Assembly: GCF_024662015.1 (NCBI RefSeq) | Contig: NZ_CP102480.1 | Location: 1,584,501-1,648,500 of the forward strand | Direction of reading: 5' to 3' | Length of the DNA: 64,000 bases | DNA from: Nisaea acidiphila | GTDB taxonomy: Bacteria; Pseudomonadota; Alphaproteobacteria; Thalassobaculales; Thalassobaculaceae | Shown here: positions 1 through 9,007 of the stretch, piece by piece | Numbering within the stretch: position 1 is the stretch's first letter | Layout: every line of letters starts with the position of its first letter | Notes under the pieces: model-generated | What the model was told of the DNA's origin: nothing | Database searches by the model: none | What the model saw: the letters and a program-made list of their open reading frames with translations, nothing else | Made by a program: the position numbers and the translations under genes

Positions 1-151
1 TGCCGATGGTCGATTTCCCCGCCCCGGATTCGCCGACGACGCCGAGGATCTCTCCCGGTTCGACCGAGAGACTGACCTCGCGCACCGCGGTGAAGACGCC
101 GCGCCGCGTCGGGAACTCAACCGTCATGTTCTTGATATCGAGCAGGCTCAT
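1..151 (-). CDS. Dipeptide/oligopeptide ABC transporter ATP-binding protein (DppD/OppD type), partial
   Basis: Only the first 50 codons lie in the window; the gene runs off the left edge. The N-terminus reads MSLLDIKNMTVEFPTRRG and then reaches a complete Walker A motif, GESGAGKST, at about residues 40-48. This is the usual position in the DppD/OppD/NikD ATPases that energise peptide and nickel importers on the cytoplasmic face. The ATG is 7 nt downstream of the DppC-type permease stop, so it is the last visible gene of the binding protein-dppB-dppC-dppD operon. The ABC class is certain. The substrate cannot be told, and the signature motif and Walker B are out of view. Confidence 0.9.
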   Translation of the reverse strand, partial: MSLLDIKNMTVEFPTRRGVFTAVREVSLSVEPGEILGVVGESGAGKSTIG

Positions 152-158
152 GGGACGG

Positions 159-1097
159 TCACCGGAGTTTCGGGTTGAGCGTGTCGCGCAGCCAGTCGCC
201 GAGCAGGTTCACGGCGAGCACGAGCACGACGAGCGCGATGGCCGGGAAGAAGGTGATCCACCAGAGCCCGGAGAACAGATACTCGTTGCCGACCCGGATC
301 AGCGTACCGAGCGACGGGGTGGTCGGCGGCACGCCCTGGCCGAGGAAGCTGAGCGTCGCCTCGGCGATGATCGCCAGCGCGAGACCGATGGTGGCCAGCA
401 CCAGCACCGGCCGCATCACGTTCGGCACGATATGGCGGGCCATGATCAGGTAAGGACGCAGGCCGATGACCCGAGCCGCCTGGATGTATTCCTTCTTTGC
501 CTCCACCAGCGTCGCGCCGCGCGCCACGCGGGCGAATTGCGGCCAGTCGCTGAGCCCGATGGCGAGGATCACGACATAGATCGCAAGCTCGTCCCTGAGT
601 TCCGGCGGCAGCACGGAGCGCAGAATGCCGTTAATCAGGATCGCGGTCAGGATACCCGGGATGGTGAGCTGGATGTCGGCAAGGCGCATGATCAGGGTCT
701 CGAACCAGCCGCCGACATAGCCGCTGATCACCCCCAGCATCACACCGAGGAACATGCCGAAGAAGACCGCGGCGAAGCCGACCATGAGCGAGATGCGGCC
801 GCCATAGAGAATGGTCGAGAGCATGTCGCGGCCCTGGTTGTCGGTTCCGAGCAGATAGGCCGGATCGCCGCCCGCCTCCCAGAAGGGCGGTTTCTTGCCG
901 TCCCAGAGCGAGATCTGCGCCGGATCGAACGGATCGAACGGCGCGATCAGCGGCGCCGCCAGCGAGGACAGCACCATGATCGCGGTGACCAGCGCGGCGG
1001 TCATCGCGAGCGGCGAATGGAAGAAGGAATAGGCGATGTCGTTGTCGTTCAGACGCGCCCAGAGCGACGGTTTCGTCTCGTCCCGTTCGAGCGCCAT
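159..1097 (-). CDS. ABC transporter permease, DppC/OppC type
   Basis: A 312-residue inner-membrane permease of the binding-protein-dependent transport family. The N-terminus (MALERDETKPSLWARL) is cytoplasmic, followed by a first membrane segment near residues 30-50 and the OppC-type periplasmic stretch containing DPFDPAQISLWDGKKPP. It then has about five more segments and the EAA loop region (ARVARGATLVEAKKEYIQAA). I chose the ATG two bases after the dppB stop rather than an in-frame upstream start that would lie deep in dppB. It should form the translocation channel with the preceding DppB-type permease. The family is clear; the transported solute is unknown. Confidence 0.9.
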   Translation of the reverse strand: MALERDETKPSLWARLNDNDIAYSFFHSPLAMTAALVTAIMVLSSLAAPLIAPFDPFDPAQISLWDGKKPPFWEAGGDPAYLLGTDNQGRDMLSTILYGGRISLMVGFAAVFFGMFLGVMLGVISGYVGGWFETLIMRLADIQLTIPGILTAILINGILRSVLPPELRDELAIYVVILAIGLSDWPQFARVARGATLVEAKKEYIQAARVIGLRPYLIMARHIVPNVMRPVLVLATIGLALAIIAEATLSFLGQGVPPTTPSLGTLIRVGNEYLFSGLWWITFFPAIALVVLVLAVNLLGDWLRDTLNPKLR

Positions 1098-1099
1098 GA

Positions 1100-2074
1100 T
1101 CAGTGCCCTTCCTCGGCCCGCAGCCGCGGGTCGATGACAAAGTAGAGAATGTCGACGATGAGGTTGATGGTGACGAAGACCAGGGCGACGAAACAGAGAT
1201 AGGCCGCCATGATCGGGACATCGACGAAATCCACCGCCTGGATGAACATGAGCCCGGTCCCCGGCCACTGGAACACCGTCTCGGTGATCAGCGAGAAGGC
1301 GATCAGGCCGCCGATATTGAGGCCGATGATGGTGATGACCGGCACCAGGGTGTTCTTCAGCGCGTGGCTGTAATTGATCCGGTTCTCCGGCAGACCGCGG
1401 GCCCGGGCGAACTTGATGAAGTCGGTGCGCATGATCTCCAGCATCTCCGCGCGGACGAGACGCAGGATCATGGTCACCTGGAAAAGACTGAGGGTCAGAG
1501 CCGGCAGCAGGATGCTGCGCCAGCCGTCGATGGTGAGGAAACTGGTCTTCCAGCCGCCGAGCTCCACAGTCCCGGCACGTCCGGATGACGGCAGCACGCC
1601 CATATTCACTGCGAAAATGTAGATCAGGCTGATGCCGATGATGAAGGTCGGCAGACTGACGCCGACAAGGGAGACGGTCAGCACCGCCTTGCTGATCCAG
1701 CTTGTGCGGTTGATCCCCGTGAACACGCCGAGCGGGATGCCGAGCCCGAGCGCGATGATCGCGGAAACGAAGACCAGCTCAAGGGTCGCCGGGATGCGTT
1801 CGGCGATCATCTCCGTCACCGACCGCTTGGTCCGGTAGGAAATCCCGAATTCGCCCCGGACCGCGTTCTGCATGAAGCGCGCGTACTGGACGAAGAACGG
1901 ATCTTCCAGTCCCAGCACCTCGCGGATCCGCTGCCGGTCTTCCAGCGTGGCTTCCTGGCCCACCATATTGTCGACCGGATCGCCGACATAATTGAACAGG
2001 GAAAAGGAAATGAAGGACACCGCAGCCATGACCACAAGGGCCTGCAGCATACGGCGCGCGATATAGGTCAACAT
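1100..2074 (-). CDS. ABC transporter permease, DppB/OppB type
   Basis: A 324-residue inner-membrane permease. It has a typical DppB N-terminus (MLTYIARRMLQALVVMAAVSF) with a first membrane helix, a periplasmic region with the GDPVDNMVGQEATLEDR stretch, then about five helices, and an EAA loop around RAEMLEIMRTDFIKFARARG. It lies between the binding-protein gene upstream and the DppC-type permease immediately downstream (2-nt gap). An 85-nt gap containing a strong GC-rich hairpin separates it from the binding-protein gene. Confidence 0.92.
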   Translation of the reverse strand: MLTYIARRMLQALVVMAAVSFISFSLFNYVGDPVDNMVGQEATLEDRQRIREVLGLEDPFFVQYARFMQNAVRGEFGISYRTKRSVTEMIAERIPATLELVFVSAIIALGLGIPLGVFTGINRTSWISKAVLTVSLVGVSLPTFIIGISLIYIFAVNMGVLPSSGRAGTVELGGWKTSFLTIDGWRSILLPALTLSLFQVTMILRLVRAEMLEIMRTDFIKFARARGLPENRINYSHALKNTLVPVITIIGLNIGGLIAFSLITETVFQWPGTGLMFIQAVDFVDVPIMAAYLCFVALVFVTINLIVDILYFVIDPRLRAEEGH

Positions 2075-2117
2075 GCGCGTTCGGCTCGCCTGATAGCGGA
2101 AATCGTGCCCGAAACCG

Positions 2118-2146
2118 CGGGGGCGGCGGACATACCGCCGCCCCCG
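2118..2146 (-). terminator. Intercistronic stem-loop between binding-protein and permease genes
   Basis: A 12-bp perfect inverted repeat (arms 2118-2129 and 2135-2146, almost all G and C) around the 5-nt loop ACATA. There is no T-run on either side, so it is unlikely to be a full intrinsic terminator. Stem-loops just downstream of a binding-protein gene commonly stabilise that part of the mRNA and let less transcription continue into the permeases, which fits this position. Confidence 0.7.
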
Positions 2147-2159
2147 GTCTGAGAGGCTC

Positions 2160-3728
2160 TTAGTTCAGTTTCGCCCAGCGGAACTGCGGCGAGTCGTTCG
2201 GCAGGATCGGCAGGTCGAGCTTGGTCGACATGCCCCAGCCGATCACCTGGTGGTGGATCGGCAGATAGACGATCTCGTCCTTCACGATGCTCCAGGCTTC
2301 CGCGATCTGCTTGTCCCGCTTGGCGAGATCGGTCTCGACTGCGAAGGTGTCGGTCAGCTCATCCACCTTGGCATTGGCGAAGCCCGTGCCGTTCCAGCTG
2401 CCCTTGCTGTGGAACAGGTAGCTGAAGACATAGTGGGAATCGAGCGTCGGAACGCCCCAGCCGAGCATGTAGAAATCGCTCACCCGGTTCTTGATCTTCG
2501 GGAAGTGCTGGCTCTTCGGAATGGCGTCCAGTTTCACCGTCACGCCGATCTTCGCCAGCATGGCCACCGCCGCCTGGCAGATCTTCTCGTCGTTGTTATA
2601 GCGGTTGTTCGGACAGTCGAGCTGGACCGTGAACCCGTCCGGATATCCCGCATCGGCGAGCAGCTTCTTCGCCGCCGCCGGGTCGAAAGGCCGACGCTTG
2701 TCGAGCTCCTTGGTGAAGCCGTGCACGCCCGGCGAGGTGATGATCCCGGCCGGTATCGAGAGCCCTTCCATGACCACGCGCTTGATCGCCTCGACATCGA
2801 GGGACCGATAGAACGCCTCGCGGACACGCTTGTCCTTGAAGGGGTTCTTGCCTTTCACGTCGGAGTTGCGCAGCTCGTCGACGCCCTGATCCATGCCGAA
2901 GAAGATGGTCCGGATCTGGTTCACCGTGATGGTCTTCAGATTGTCCTGCGCGTCGATCCGTTTCAGGTCCTGCAGCGGCGGATCGAGCACGAAGTCGACT
3001 TCGCCGGAAAGCAGCGCGGCGACCCGGGTCGCGGCGTTCTTGATCGGGCGGTACTCGATCTTGTCGATATTGTGCTCGGCGCTCGCATTGCCCCACCAGT
3101 TCGGATTCTTGACCAGAACGGTAAGCTCGTCCGGAAGCCGCTGCTCGACCATGAAGGGACCGGTGCCGTTGGCGTTCCGCACGGCATAGGTTTCCTCGCC
3201 GGCCGCGAAATCCTGCGGCTCCACAACGTTGTGCTTCTCGGCCCAGCCCTTGTCCATGATGTAGAGGCTGGTAACCTCGTTCGGCAGGATCGGGTTCGGA
3301 CCGTCGGTGATGAACTGAACCGTGTGGTCGTCGACGATCTTCACTTCCTTGATGGACTTCACCTGCTCCTTGAAGTCCGAGGACTTCGCCTGGGCCCGGG
3401 TGATGCTGAAGGCCACGTCCTCGGCGGTGAAATCCGCGCCGTCATGGAATTTGACCCCTTTACGGAGCTTGAACTCCCAGCCGGTCGTTCCGATCGGCTT
3501 CCAGGATTCCGCCAGGCCGGCCTCGAGCACCATTTCACGGTCCCGCTTCAGGAGCGGCTCGTAAATCTGACCGTTCATGCTGTTGGTCGGACCTTCGTTC
3601 TGGCCCATCGGGTCCAGCGTGAGGGCGTCGCCCTGGCTGGTCCATCGCAGCACGTTCTCGGCCTCGGCGAAGCCGACGAACATCGTCGTCGACATCATCG
3701 CGGCCAATGCGATCGCACGAATTCTCAT
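2160..3728 (-). CDS. Extracellular solute-binding protein, family 5 (DppA/OppA type)
   Basis: A 522-residue periplasmic binding protein. The signal peptide (MRIRAIALAAMMSTTMFVGFAEA) has an apparent cleavage after AEA. The SBP_bac_5 fold is shown by LRWTSQGDALTLDPMGQNEG, the family-typical LAESWKPI..GWEFKLRKGVKFHDG block, and DADVAFSI-like text. The ATG at 3728 was chosen over upstream in-frame codons because GGGAGA sits just before it and the signal peptide begins there. It delivers substrate to the DppB/C permeases encoded downstream. Family-5 proteins bind peptides, nickel, opines or glycosides; the specificity here is not readable. Confidence 0.92.
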   Translation of the reverse strand: MRIRAIALAAMMSTTMFVGFAEAENVLRWTSQGDALTLDPMGQNEGPTNSMNGQIYEPLLKRDREMVLEAGLAESWKPIGTTGWEFKLRKGVKFHDGADFTAEDVAFSITRAQAKSSDFKEQVKSIKEVKIVDDHTVQFITDGPNPILPNEVTSLYIMDKGWAEKHNVVEPQDFAAGEETYAVRNANGTGPFMVEQRLPDELTVLVKNPNWWGNASAEHNIDKIEYRPIKNAATRVAALLSGEVDFVLDPPLQDLKRIDAQDNLKTITVNQIRTIFFGMDQGVDELRNSDVKGKNPFKDKRVREAFYRSLDVEAIKRVVMEGLSIPAGIITSPGVHGFTKELDKRRPFDPAAAKKLLADAGYPDGFTVQLDCPNNRYNNDEKICQAAVAMLAKIGVTVKLDAIPKSQHFPKIKNRVSDFYMLGWGVPTLDSHYVFSYLFHSKGSWNGTGFANAKVDELTDTFAVETDLAKRDKQIAEAWSIVKDEIVYLPIHHQVIGWGMSTKLDLPILPNDSPQFRWAKLN

Positions 3729-3865
3729 ATGGATAGTCTCCCGTCCTAGATGTGATGCATCCCTGTCGCGCCCGGCAATTAATCGTTGAGGTGTTTCGGC
3801 GTCTTTTGACGCCAACCGGGTCACTGATGAAAATCTAGGCAGGAGATTCCGGAATGGAAAGTCCG

Positions 3866-3900
3866 AAATAAAACATCGGGTCCCGTGCGGGACCCGATGT
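3866..3900 (-). terminator. Rho-independent terminator of the FAD oxidoreductase gene
   Basis: A 12-bp perfect inverted repeat (arms 3873-3884 and 3889-3900, ACATCGGGTCCC and its complement) with a 4-nt loop, followed on the minus strand by TTTATTT (3866-3872). It starts 15 nt after the dehydrogenase stop codon, separating that gene from the downstream ABC operon. Confidence 0.85.
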
Positions 3901-3915
3901 CCTGTTTGTGAAGGA

Positions 3916-6357
3916 TCAGGCCTTGAGGGCCTCGTTGTCGGGATCGTAGGGGCTTTCCGCGACGATCCGCGCCGGGCGAAGCTGGTCGAGCACCCGCACT
4001 TGGCACTCGGCCCCGACCACCGCCTTGTCGGTGCGGATATAGCCGAGCATCAGCGATTTACCGACATAATGGCCGTAGCCGCCGGCGGTGCCGCGGCCGA
4101 CCACCTCACCGTCCATGAAGACCGGCTCGTTGCCGAACGGATCGGCATCGTCCGCGTCGATCTCGATCGTGCAGTAGGTGTTCGGGATGCCCTCTTCCTG
4201 CTGCCGTACCAGAGCCTCGCGGCCGGTGAACTCGCCCTTGTTGAGGCGCACGAAGCGCTTCAGCCCTGCTTCGAGGAGGGTGTTCTCGGCATTGAGGTCC
4301 GTCCCCCAGAGCCGGTAGGTCTTCTCGAGACGCATGGAATCCATCGCCCGCATGCCGACGAGCCCGATATCGAACTCCTTGCCGGCCTCCATCAGCGCAT
4401 CGAACAGGTGCAACTGGTATTCGATCGGGTGGTGCAGTTCCCAACCGAGGGAGCCGACGAAGTTGACGCGCAGGGCCCGCACGTTCGGACAATAACCGAC
4501 AGGGATCTCCTGCATGGTGAGCCACGGGAAGGCCTCGTTCGAGACATCGGCGTCCGCCAGTTTCTCGAGCACCTTTCTTGCATCCGGGCCGGCCAGCACA
4601 AAGACGCCGTACTGGGTCGTGATGTCCTTCAGATAGACCGATCCGTCACGCGGCAGCTGCTTGCAGAGGAAGTCGAAATCGTAATCGTGCCCGGCGCCCG
4701 GGCCGATGACGAAGAAGCGCTCGCCCCAGATTCCGTCGGGCATGCGGGTGATGGTGAATTCGGAGCGCACCGAGCCCGAGGGGTTCAGCGCATGGCAGAG
4801 ATTGATCCGGCCGATGCCCTTCGGAATGGCGTTGGCGACCATGCGGTCGAGCCAGTCGCGCGCACCCGGTCCCTCGACCTCGTATTTGGCGAAGGAGGAG
4901 AGCTCCAGCAGGCCGACCCGCTCGCGCATGGTGCGAACCTCGTTGCCGACATGTTCGAACCAATTGGAACGGCGGAAGGAATAGACGTCCTCGCGGGCGA
5001 CGCCCTCGGGCGCGAACCAGTTCGGCCGTTCCCAGCCGAAACGCGCGCCCCAGACGGCACCGGCGGCATCGAGCCGCGGATAGGCCGGCGTTGTCTTGGC
5101 CGGACGGCCCGCCTCGCGCTCCTCCATCGGGAAGTGATTGACGAAGACGTGCTCGTAGGCTTCCTCGTTCTTGATCTTCGCGTAGTTCTTGGAAACCACG
5201 CCGAAGCGCCGCGGGTCGACGCCGATCATGTCGACCGAGGGCTCGCCGTCGACAATCCAGTTGGCGATCTGCCAGCCGGCACCGCCCGCCGCGGTGACGC
5301 CGAAGCTGTGACCTTCCGAAATCCAGAAATTCTCCAGGCCGAAGGCCGGTCCGACCATCGGGTTTCCGTCCGGCGTGTAGGAGATCGGACCGTTCACGAT
5401 GTCCTTGATGCCGGCATTCTCAAAGGACGGCACGCGGGCCATGCAGGCCTCGACATGCGGCATCAGCCGCTCGAGCTCGCCCGGGAAGAGATCCTTCTCG
5501 AAGGTCGAGGGAACGCCGTCGACGAAGCAGGCCGGCGCGAATTTCTCGTACGGACCGAGGATCCAGCCATGCCGTTCCTCGCGGAAGTAATATTGGGAGT
5601 CGGATTCGCGCAGCACCGGCAATTCGTGGTTCCCGGCCTCGCGATACTCCTTCAGCGTCGGATCGACGTCGGTCACGATATATTGGTGCTCCACCGGGAT
5701 CGCCGGGATCTCCAGCCCGACCATCTTCGCCGTCGTACGGGCATAGTTGCCGGTCGCGCAGATCACATGCTCGCAGCGAATGTCGCCCTTGTCGGTCTTG
5801 ACGATCCACTCGCTGTTCTCGCGCTCGATCCCCGTCACCTCGGTCTGCTGGTAGATCTCGGCGCCGTTCATGCGCGCGCCCTTGGCAAGTGCCATTGTGA
5901 GATCGACCGGCGCGATATGGCCGTCGCTCGGATGCCAGAGCGCGCCGATCAGCCCGTCCATGGAGGCGAGCGGCCAGAGCTTCTTGATTTCGTCGACGCC
6001 GATCAGATGCGCCTCGACGCCGATCGTCTCGGCGGTGCATTGGTAGTTCCGGTACTCGTCCATGCGCTCTCGGTTGGTCGCGAGACGCAGGTTGCCGGTC
6101 TGGTGGAAGCTGACAGCCTGACCGGTCTCTTCCTCCAGCGTCTTGTAAAGCTCGACCGAGTACTGGTGCAGCTGCCCGACGCTATAGCTCATATTGAACA
6201 GTGGCAGGAGGCCGGCGGCATGCCAGGTCGATCCCGCCGTAAGTTCCGTCCGTTCCAGAAGGACCACGTCGGTCCATCCCTTTTTGGCGAGGTGATAGAG
6301 GGTGCTGACCCCGACCACACCGCCGCCGATCACCACTGCCCGTGCCTGCGTCTTCAT
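3916..6357 (-). CDS. FAD-dependent amine dehydrogenase with GcvT-type C-terminal fold (dimethylglycine/sarcosine dehydrogenase family)
   Basis: An 813-residue two-part flavoenzyme. The N-terminal DAO domain has the dinucleotide motif GGGVVG at residues 11-16 and the LLER acidic end of beta-2. It then has GSTWHAAG with His46 at the position that covalently binds FAD in dimethylglycine and sarcosine dehydrogenases. The second half is an aminomethyltransferase (GcvT)-like folate-binding domain (RERVGLLELSSFAKYEVEGPGA..., later SLGWELHHP). The family oxidatively demethylates N-methylated glycines and passes the one-carbon unit to tetrahydrofolate. ATG at 6357 was preferred to an upstream TTG because GGGGA precedes it and the FAD motif is at the proper distance. 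It is divergent from a Pot-type importer, so substrate uptake and demethylation may be coupled. The exact substrate is inferred only. Confidence 0.85.
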   Translation of the reverse strand: MKTQARAVVIGGGVVGVSTLYHLAKKGWTDVVLLERTELTAGSTWHAAGLLPLFNMSYSVGQLHQYSVELYKTLEEETGQAVSFHQTGNLRLATNRERMDEYRNYQCTAETIGVEAHLIGVDEIKKLWPLASMDGLIGALWHPSDGHIAPVDLTMALAKGARMNGAEIYQQTEVTGIERENSEWIVKTDKGDIRCEHVICATGNYARTTAKMVGLEIPAIPVEHQYIVTDVDPTLKEYREAGNHELPVLRESDSQYYFREERHGWILGPYEKFAPACFVDGVPSTFEKDLFPGELERLMPHVEACMARVPSFENAGIKDIVNGPISYTPDGNPMVGPAFGLENFWISEGHSFGVTAAGGAGWQIANWIVDGEPSVDMIGVDPRRFGVVSKNYAKIKNEEAYEHVFVNHFPMEEREAGRPAKTTPAYPRLDAAGAVWGARFGWERPNWFAPEGVAREDVYSFRRSNWFEHVGNEVRTMRERVGLLELSSFAKYEVEGPGARDWLDRMVANAIPKGIGRINLCHALNPSGSVRSEFTITRMPDGIWGERFFVIGPGAGHDYDFDFLCKQLPRDGSVYLKDITTQYGVFVLAGPDARKVLEKLADADVSNEAFPWLTMQEIPVGYCPNVRALRVNFVGSLGWELHHPIEYQLHLFDALMEAGKEFDIGLVGMRAMDSMRLEKTYRLWGTDLNAENTLLEAGLKRFVRLNKGEFTGREALVRQQEEGIPNTYCTIEIDADDADPFGNEPVFMDGEVVGRGTAGGYGHYVGKSLMLGYIRTDKAVVGAECQVRVLDQLRPARIVAESPYDPDNEALKA

Positions 6358-6493
6358 TTGCCCAATCCCCGCTACCGGCGCGCCGGTTGTTTTCAATTCA
6401 GGCAGAGAGCTTGCACCTTTTCACCGGCCGCAATTCACGAAAAGCGACCCGAGCGTGTCGGATTCGGAACGTTGGGAAACGGAGTTTTCTGCG

Positions 6494-6513
6494 GATTTCG
6501 CAATAGCGAAATC
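6494..6513. promoter_or_regulatory. Perfect 8-bp-arm palindrome, candidate operator in divergent promoter region
   Basis: GATTTCGC-AATA-GCGAAATC: two perfect 8-bp arms, seven bases upstream of the TTGACA box at 6520. The position between the divergent dehydrogenase and transporter genes suggests a shared regulator site. No regulator gene is adjacent. Confidence 0.5.
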
Positions 6514-6519
6514 GGAACT

Positions 6520-6549
6520 TTGACAATGACGAATGAGCATGTTTAGGCT
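6520..6549 (+). promoter_or_regulatory. Candidate sigma-70-type promoter for the Pot-like operon
   Basis: A consensus -35 TTGACA (6520-6525), 18-nt spacer, and a weak -10 TAGGCT (6544-6549). It lies about 90 nt before the PotA-type start codon in a 279-nt divergent gap. Confidence 0.45.
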
Positions 6550-6636
6550 TGTTACCAGATCGTGAAAAACACGACGACTTGTCGGTGTGCGAGAGGAACG
6601 CGCCACCGGACGGGCAGAACAGGGGCGCAAAAACAT

Positions 6637-7725
6637 ATGGCAGACGGCAACCAGCCGTTCGTTCAGTTCAAGAACGTTCAAAAGACCTATGACGGTGAAA
6701 TCCTCGTCGTCAAAAATCTCAACCTCGACATCGCGAACGGCGAATTCCTGACCATGTTGGGACCGTCCGGTTCGGGCAAGACGACCTGTCTGATGATGCT
6801 GGCCGGCTTCGAAACGCCGACCCAGGGACAGATCATGCTCGGCGGAACGGAGCTCAACAACGTGCCGCCGCACAAGCGCGGCATCGGCATGGTGTTCCAG
6901 AATTACGCGCTGTTCCCGCATATGAGCGTCGCGGAAAACCTCGCCTTCCCGCTTGAGGTCCGCAAGATGTCGAAAGCGGATACGGAGGCTAAAGTCCGCC
7001 GCGCGCTCGACATGGTCGAGCTTGGCGCTTTCGGCGACCGGCGTCCCGGCCAGCTCTCCGGCGGACAGCAGCAGCGCGTCGCCCTCGCCCGCGCGCTGGT
7101 GTTCGAGCCCGATCTGGTGCTGATGGACGAGCCGCTCGGCGCGCTCGACAAGAATCTGCGCGAGCAGATGCAGTACGAGATCAAGCACATCCACGACAAT
7201 CTCGGCATGGCGGTCGTCTATGTGACGCACGATCAGTCGGAAGCGCTGACCATGTCGGACCGGATCGCGGTCTTCAACGACGGCAAGGTGCAGCAGCTCG
7301 CCAAGCCGGCGGATCTTTACGAGCGGCCGGAGAACGCGTTCGTCGCCCAGTTTATCGGCGAGAACAACCGGCTGCGCGGCAAGGTAAAATCCAAGAACGG
7401 CTCCGGCTGCACGGTCGAGGTCGCCGGCAATGTCGTTCAGGCGCTCACGGTCAATCCCGAAGGCGTCGGCGGGTCCTCGACCCTGTCGATCCGGCCGGAA
7501 CGGGTGCAGCTCGCGCCGGAACCCGGTTCGCTGCCGAACATCTTCGACGCGGAAGTGCTCGAGCTGATTTATCTCGGCGATCATATCCGCTGCCGGATGT
7601 CCTGTTGCGGCGATAGCGAGTTCATCGTGAAAGTGCCGAACACGCATGCGCACGCGACAATCTCTCAGGGAGACAAGGTCAGCGTCGGATGGGAAATCGA
7701 CGATTGCCGGGCTCTGGACGCCTGA
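6637..7725 (+). CDS. ABC transporter ATP-binding protein, PotA type (polyamine/amine importer)
   Basis: A 362-residue cytoplasmic ATPase. All ABC motifs are visible: Walker [10 protein letters not shown] (about residues 44-52), Q-loop [10 protein letters not shown], signature [14 protein letters not shown], Walker [13 protein letters not shown], and H-loop THDQ. A C-terminal TOBE domain follows ([11 protein letters not shown]..., SIRPERVQL). ATG at 6637 was chosen because the ABC fold begins within 10 residues of it. Order potA-potD-potB-potC with short gaps indicates one operon importing spermidine/putrescine-like or quaternary-amine compounds. Its divergent partner is an N-methyl-glycine-type dehydrogenase, which makes a methylated-amine substrate attractive but unproven. 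Confidence 0.93.
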   Translation: MADGNQPFVQFKNVQKTYDGEILVVKNLNLDIANGEFLTMLGPSGSGKTTCLMMLAGFETPTQGQIMLGGTELNNVPPHKRGIGMVFQNYALFPHMSVAENLAFPLEVRKMSKADTEAKVRRALDMVELGAFGDRRPGQLSGGQQQRVALARALVFEPDLVLMDEPLGALDKNLREQMQYEIKHIHDNLGMAVVYVTHDQSEALTMSDRIAVFNDGKVQQLAKPADLYERPENAFVAQFIGENNRLRGKVKSKNGSGCTVEVAGNVVQALTVNPEGVGGSSTLSIRPERVQLAPEPGSLPNIFDAEVLELIYLGDHIRCRMSCCGDSEFIVKVPNTHAHATISQGDKVSVGWEIDDCRALDA

Positions 7726-7834
7726 TGCGTCCAGCCTAAGGTTTAGGGAAGCCGGCCTCCCCATCCGGTTTCCCGATTGCGGCACCGCCGCGAACGATTC
7801 CAGGGGTAAATCCAAAACAGGGAGTTCTTCGCAA

Positions 7835-8905
7835 ATGAAGATAGTGAAACCCTCCAGTCTTCTGATCGCCGGCCTTGCCGCTATCGGACTGACCACCGCG
7901 GCCCACGCCGCCGACACCATCACCGTCGTCTCCTGGGGCGGCGCCTACACGAACAGCCAGGTCAAAGCCTATCATGAGCCGTGGATGGCCAAGACCGGCA
8001 ACAAGATCAACTCGGAAGACTATAACGGCGGTCTCGCCGAAGTCCGTGCGCAGGTGGAAGCCGGCAACGTGACCTGGGATCTGATCGACGTCGAACTGGC
8101 GGACGCGGTCCGTGGCTGCGACGAAGGCATTCTCGAAACGTTGCCGCTGGAAGAGCTGCCGGCCGGTGCCGACGGTACTCCGGCGAAGGACGACTTCATC
8201 GCCGGCACCCTGCATGAGTGCGCCGTTGGCGAAATCGTCTGGTCGACCGTCTATGCGTACGACAAGACCAAGGTGGCTGCCGCGCCGACCTCGCTCGGCG
8301 ACTTCTTCGACCTTGCGAAGATCCCGGGCAAGCGCGGCCTGCGCAAGACCCCGAAGGTGAACCTTGAGTGGGCCCTGATGGCCGACGGCGTTCCGGCCGA
8401 CAAGGTCTACGAAGTGCTGGCGACCCCGGAAGGCGTCGATCGTGCCTTCGCCAAGCTCGACACCATCAAAGGCGATGTCGTCTGGTGGGAAGCCGGCGCG
8501 CAGCCGCCGCAGCTCCTGGCCGACGGCGAAGTGGTCATGACCAGCGCCTATAACGGCCGCCTGTTCAACGCGATCGTGAACGAGAAGAAGCCGTTCGACA
8601 TCGTCTGGGACGGCCAGGTCTGGGACATCGACCTCTGGGTCATGCCGAAAGGCACCAAGAACAAGGCGGCGGCCTGGGATTTCGTGAAATTCTCCACGGA
8701 CACCCAGCGCCTCGCGGACCAGGCCAAGTACATCTCCTACGGCCCGGTGCGTAAATCCTCCTTCGCCAAGGTCCTGCCGGAAATGCAGCCGCACATGCCG
8801 ACGGCTCCGGCCAACTTCAAGAACCCGCTGCAGAACGACTTCGGGTTCTGGGCCGACTACGGCGACGAGCTGAACGAGCGTTTCAACGCTTGGCTCGCCG
8901 GCTAA
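7835..8905 (+). CDS. Extracellular solute-binding protein, PotD/PotF type
   Basis: A 356-residue periplasmic binding protein. Its signal peptide MKIVKPSSLLIAGLAAIGL ends at TTAAHA|AD. The mature start ADTITVVSWGGAY matches the N-terminal strand of spermidine/putrescine-type binding proteins (family 1/8). NGGLAEVRAQVEAGNVTWDL and the C-terminal DFVKFSTDTQRLADQAKY are also typical. The ATG at 7835 is preceded by AGGGAG 12 nt upstream. It lies second in the potA-D-B-C operon, and two GC-rich stem-loops follow it, as is usual for a highly expressed binding protein. Confidence 0.9.
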   Translation: MKIVKPSSLLIAGLAAIGLTTAAHAADTITVVSWGGAYTNSQVKAYHEPWMAKTGNKINSEDYNGGLAEVRAQVEAGNVTWDLIDVELADAVRGCDEGILETLPLEELPAGADGTPAKDDFIAGTLHECAVGEIVWSTVYAYDKTKVAAAPTSLGDFFDLAKIPGKRGLRKTPKVNLEWALMADGVPADKVYEVLATPEGVDRAFAKLDTIKGDVVWWEAGAQPPQLLADGEVVMTSAYNGRLFNAIVNEKKPFDIVWDGQVWDIDLWVMPKGTKNKAAAWDFVKFSTDTQRLADQAKYISYGPVRKSSFAKVLPEMQPHMPTAPANFKNPLQNDFGFWADYGDELNERFNAWLAG

Positions 8906-8920
8906 TCGACTCTTGAGGCT

Positions 8921-8944
8921 CGGGGGCGGATCTGTCCGCCCCCG
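8921..8944 (+). terminator. Intercistronic stem-loop after the PotD-type gene
   Basis: 10-bp arms CGGGGGCGGA (8921-8930) and TCCGCCCCCG (8935-8944) with loop TCTG, 15 nt after the stop codon. There is no T-tract, so it is probably an mRNA-stabilising or attenuating structure rather than a full stop. Confidence 0.6.
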
Positions 8945-8945
8945 G

Positions 8946-8989
8946 CCGATCTTCAAGCCCGGACCGTCCCGCCCGAGCTTGAAGATCGG
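8946..8989 (+). terminator. Second stem-loop before the PotB-type gene
   Basis: 12-bp perfect arms CCGATCTTCAAG (8946-8957) and CTTGAAGATCGG (8978-8989), separated by 20 nt. The downstream arm ends 18 nt before the permease ATG, next to its ribosome-binding site, so folding could lower permease translation relative to the binding protein. Confidence 0.55.
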
Positions 8990-9007
8990 TGAAAGAGGAT
9001 CGGATCT

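Noticed and set aside
2250-3749. A 499-codon plus-strand open frame opposite the family-5 binding protein
   Set aside because: Shadow of a recognised gene; Asp/Arg/His-rich translation without any motif.
4000-6546. An 848-codon open frame on the plus strand opposite the amine dehydrogenase
   Set aside because: It is antisense to a gene with clear FAD and GcvT motifs; long antisense frames are expected in GC-rich DNA with G/C third positions, and its translation shows no domain or plausible composition.
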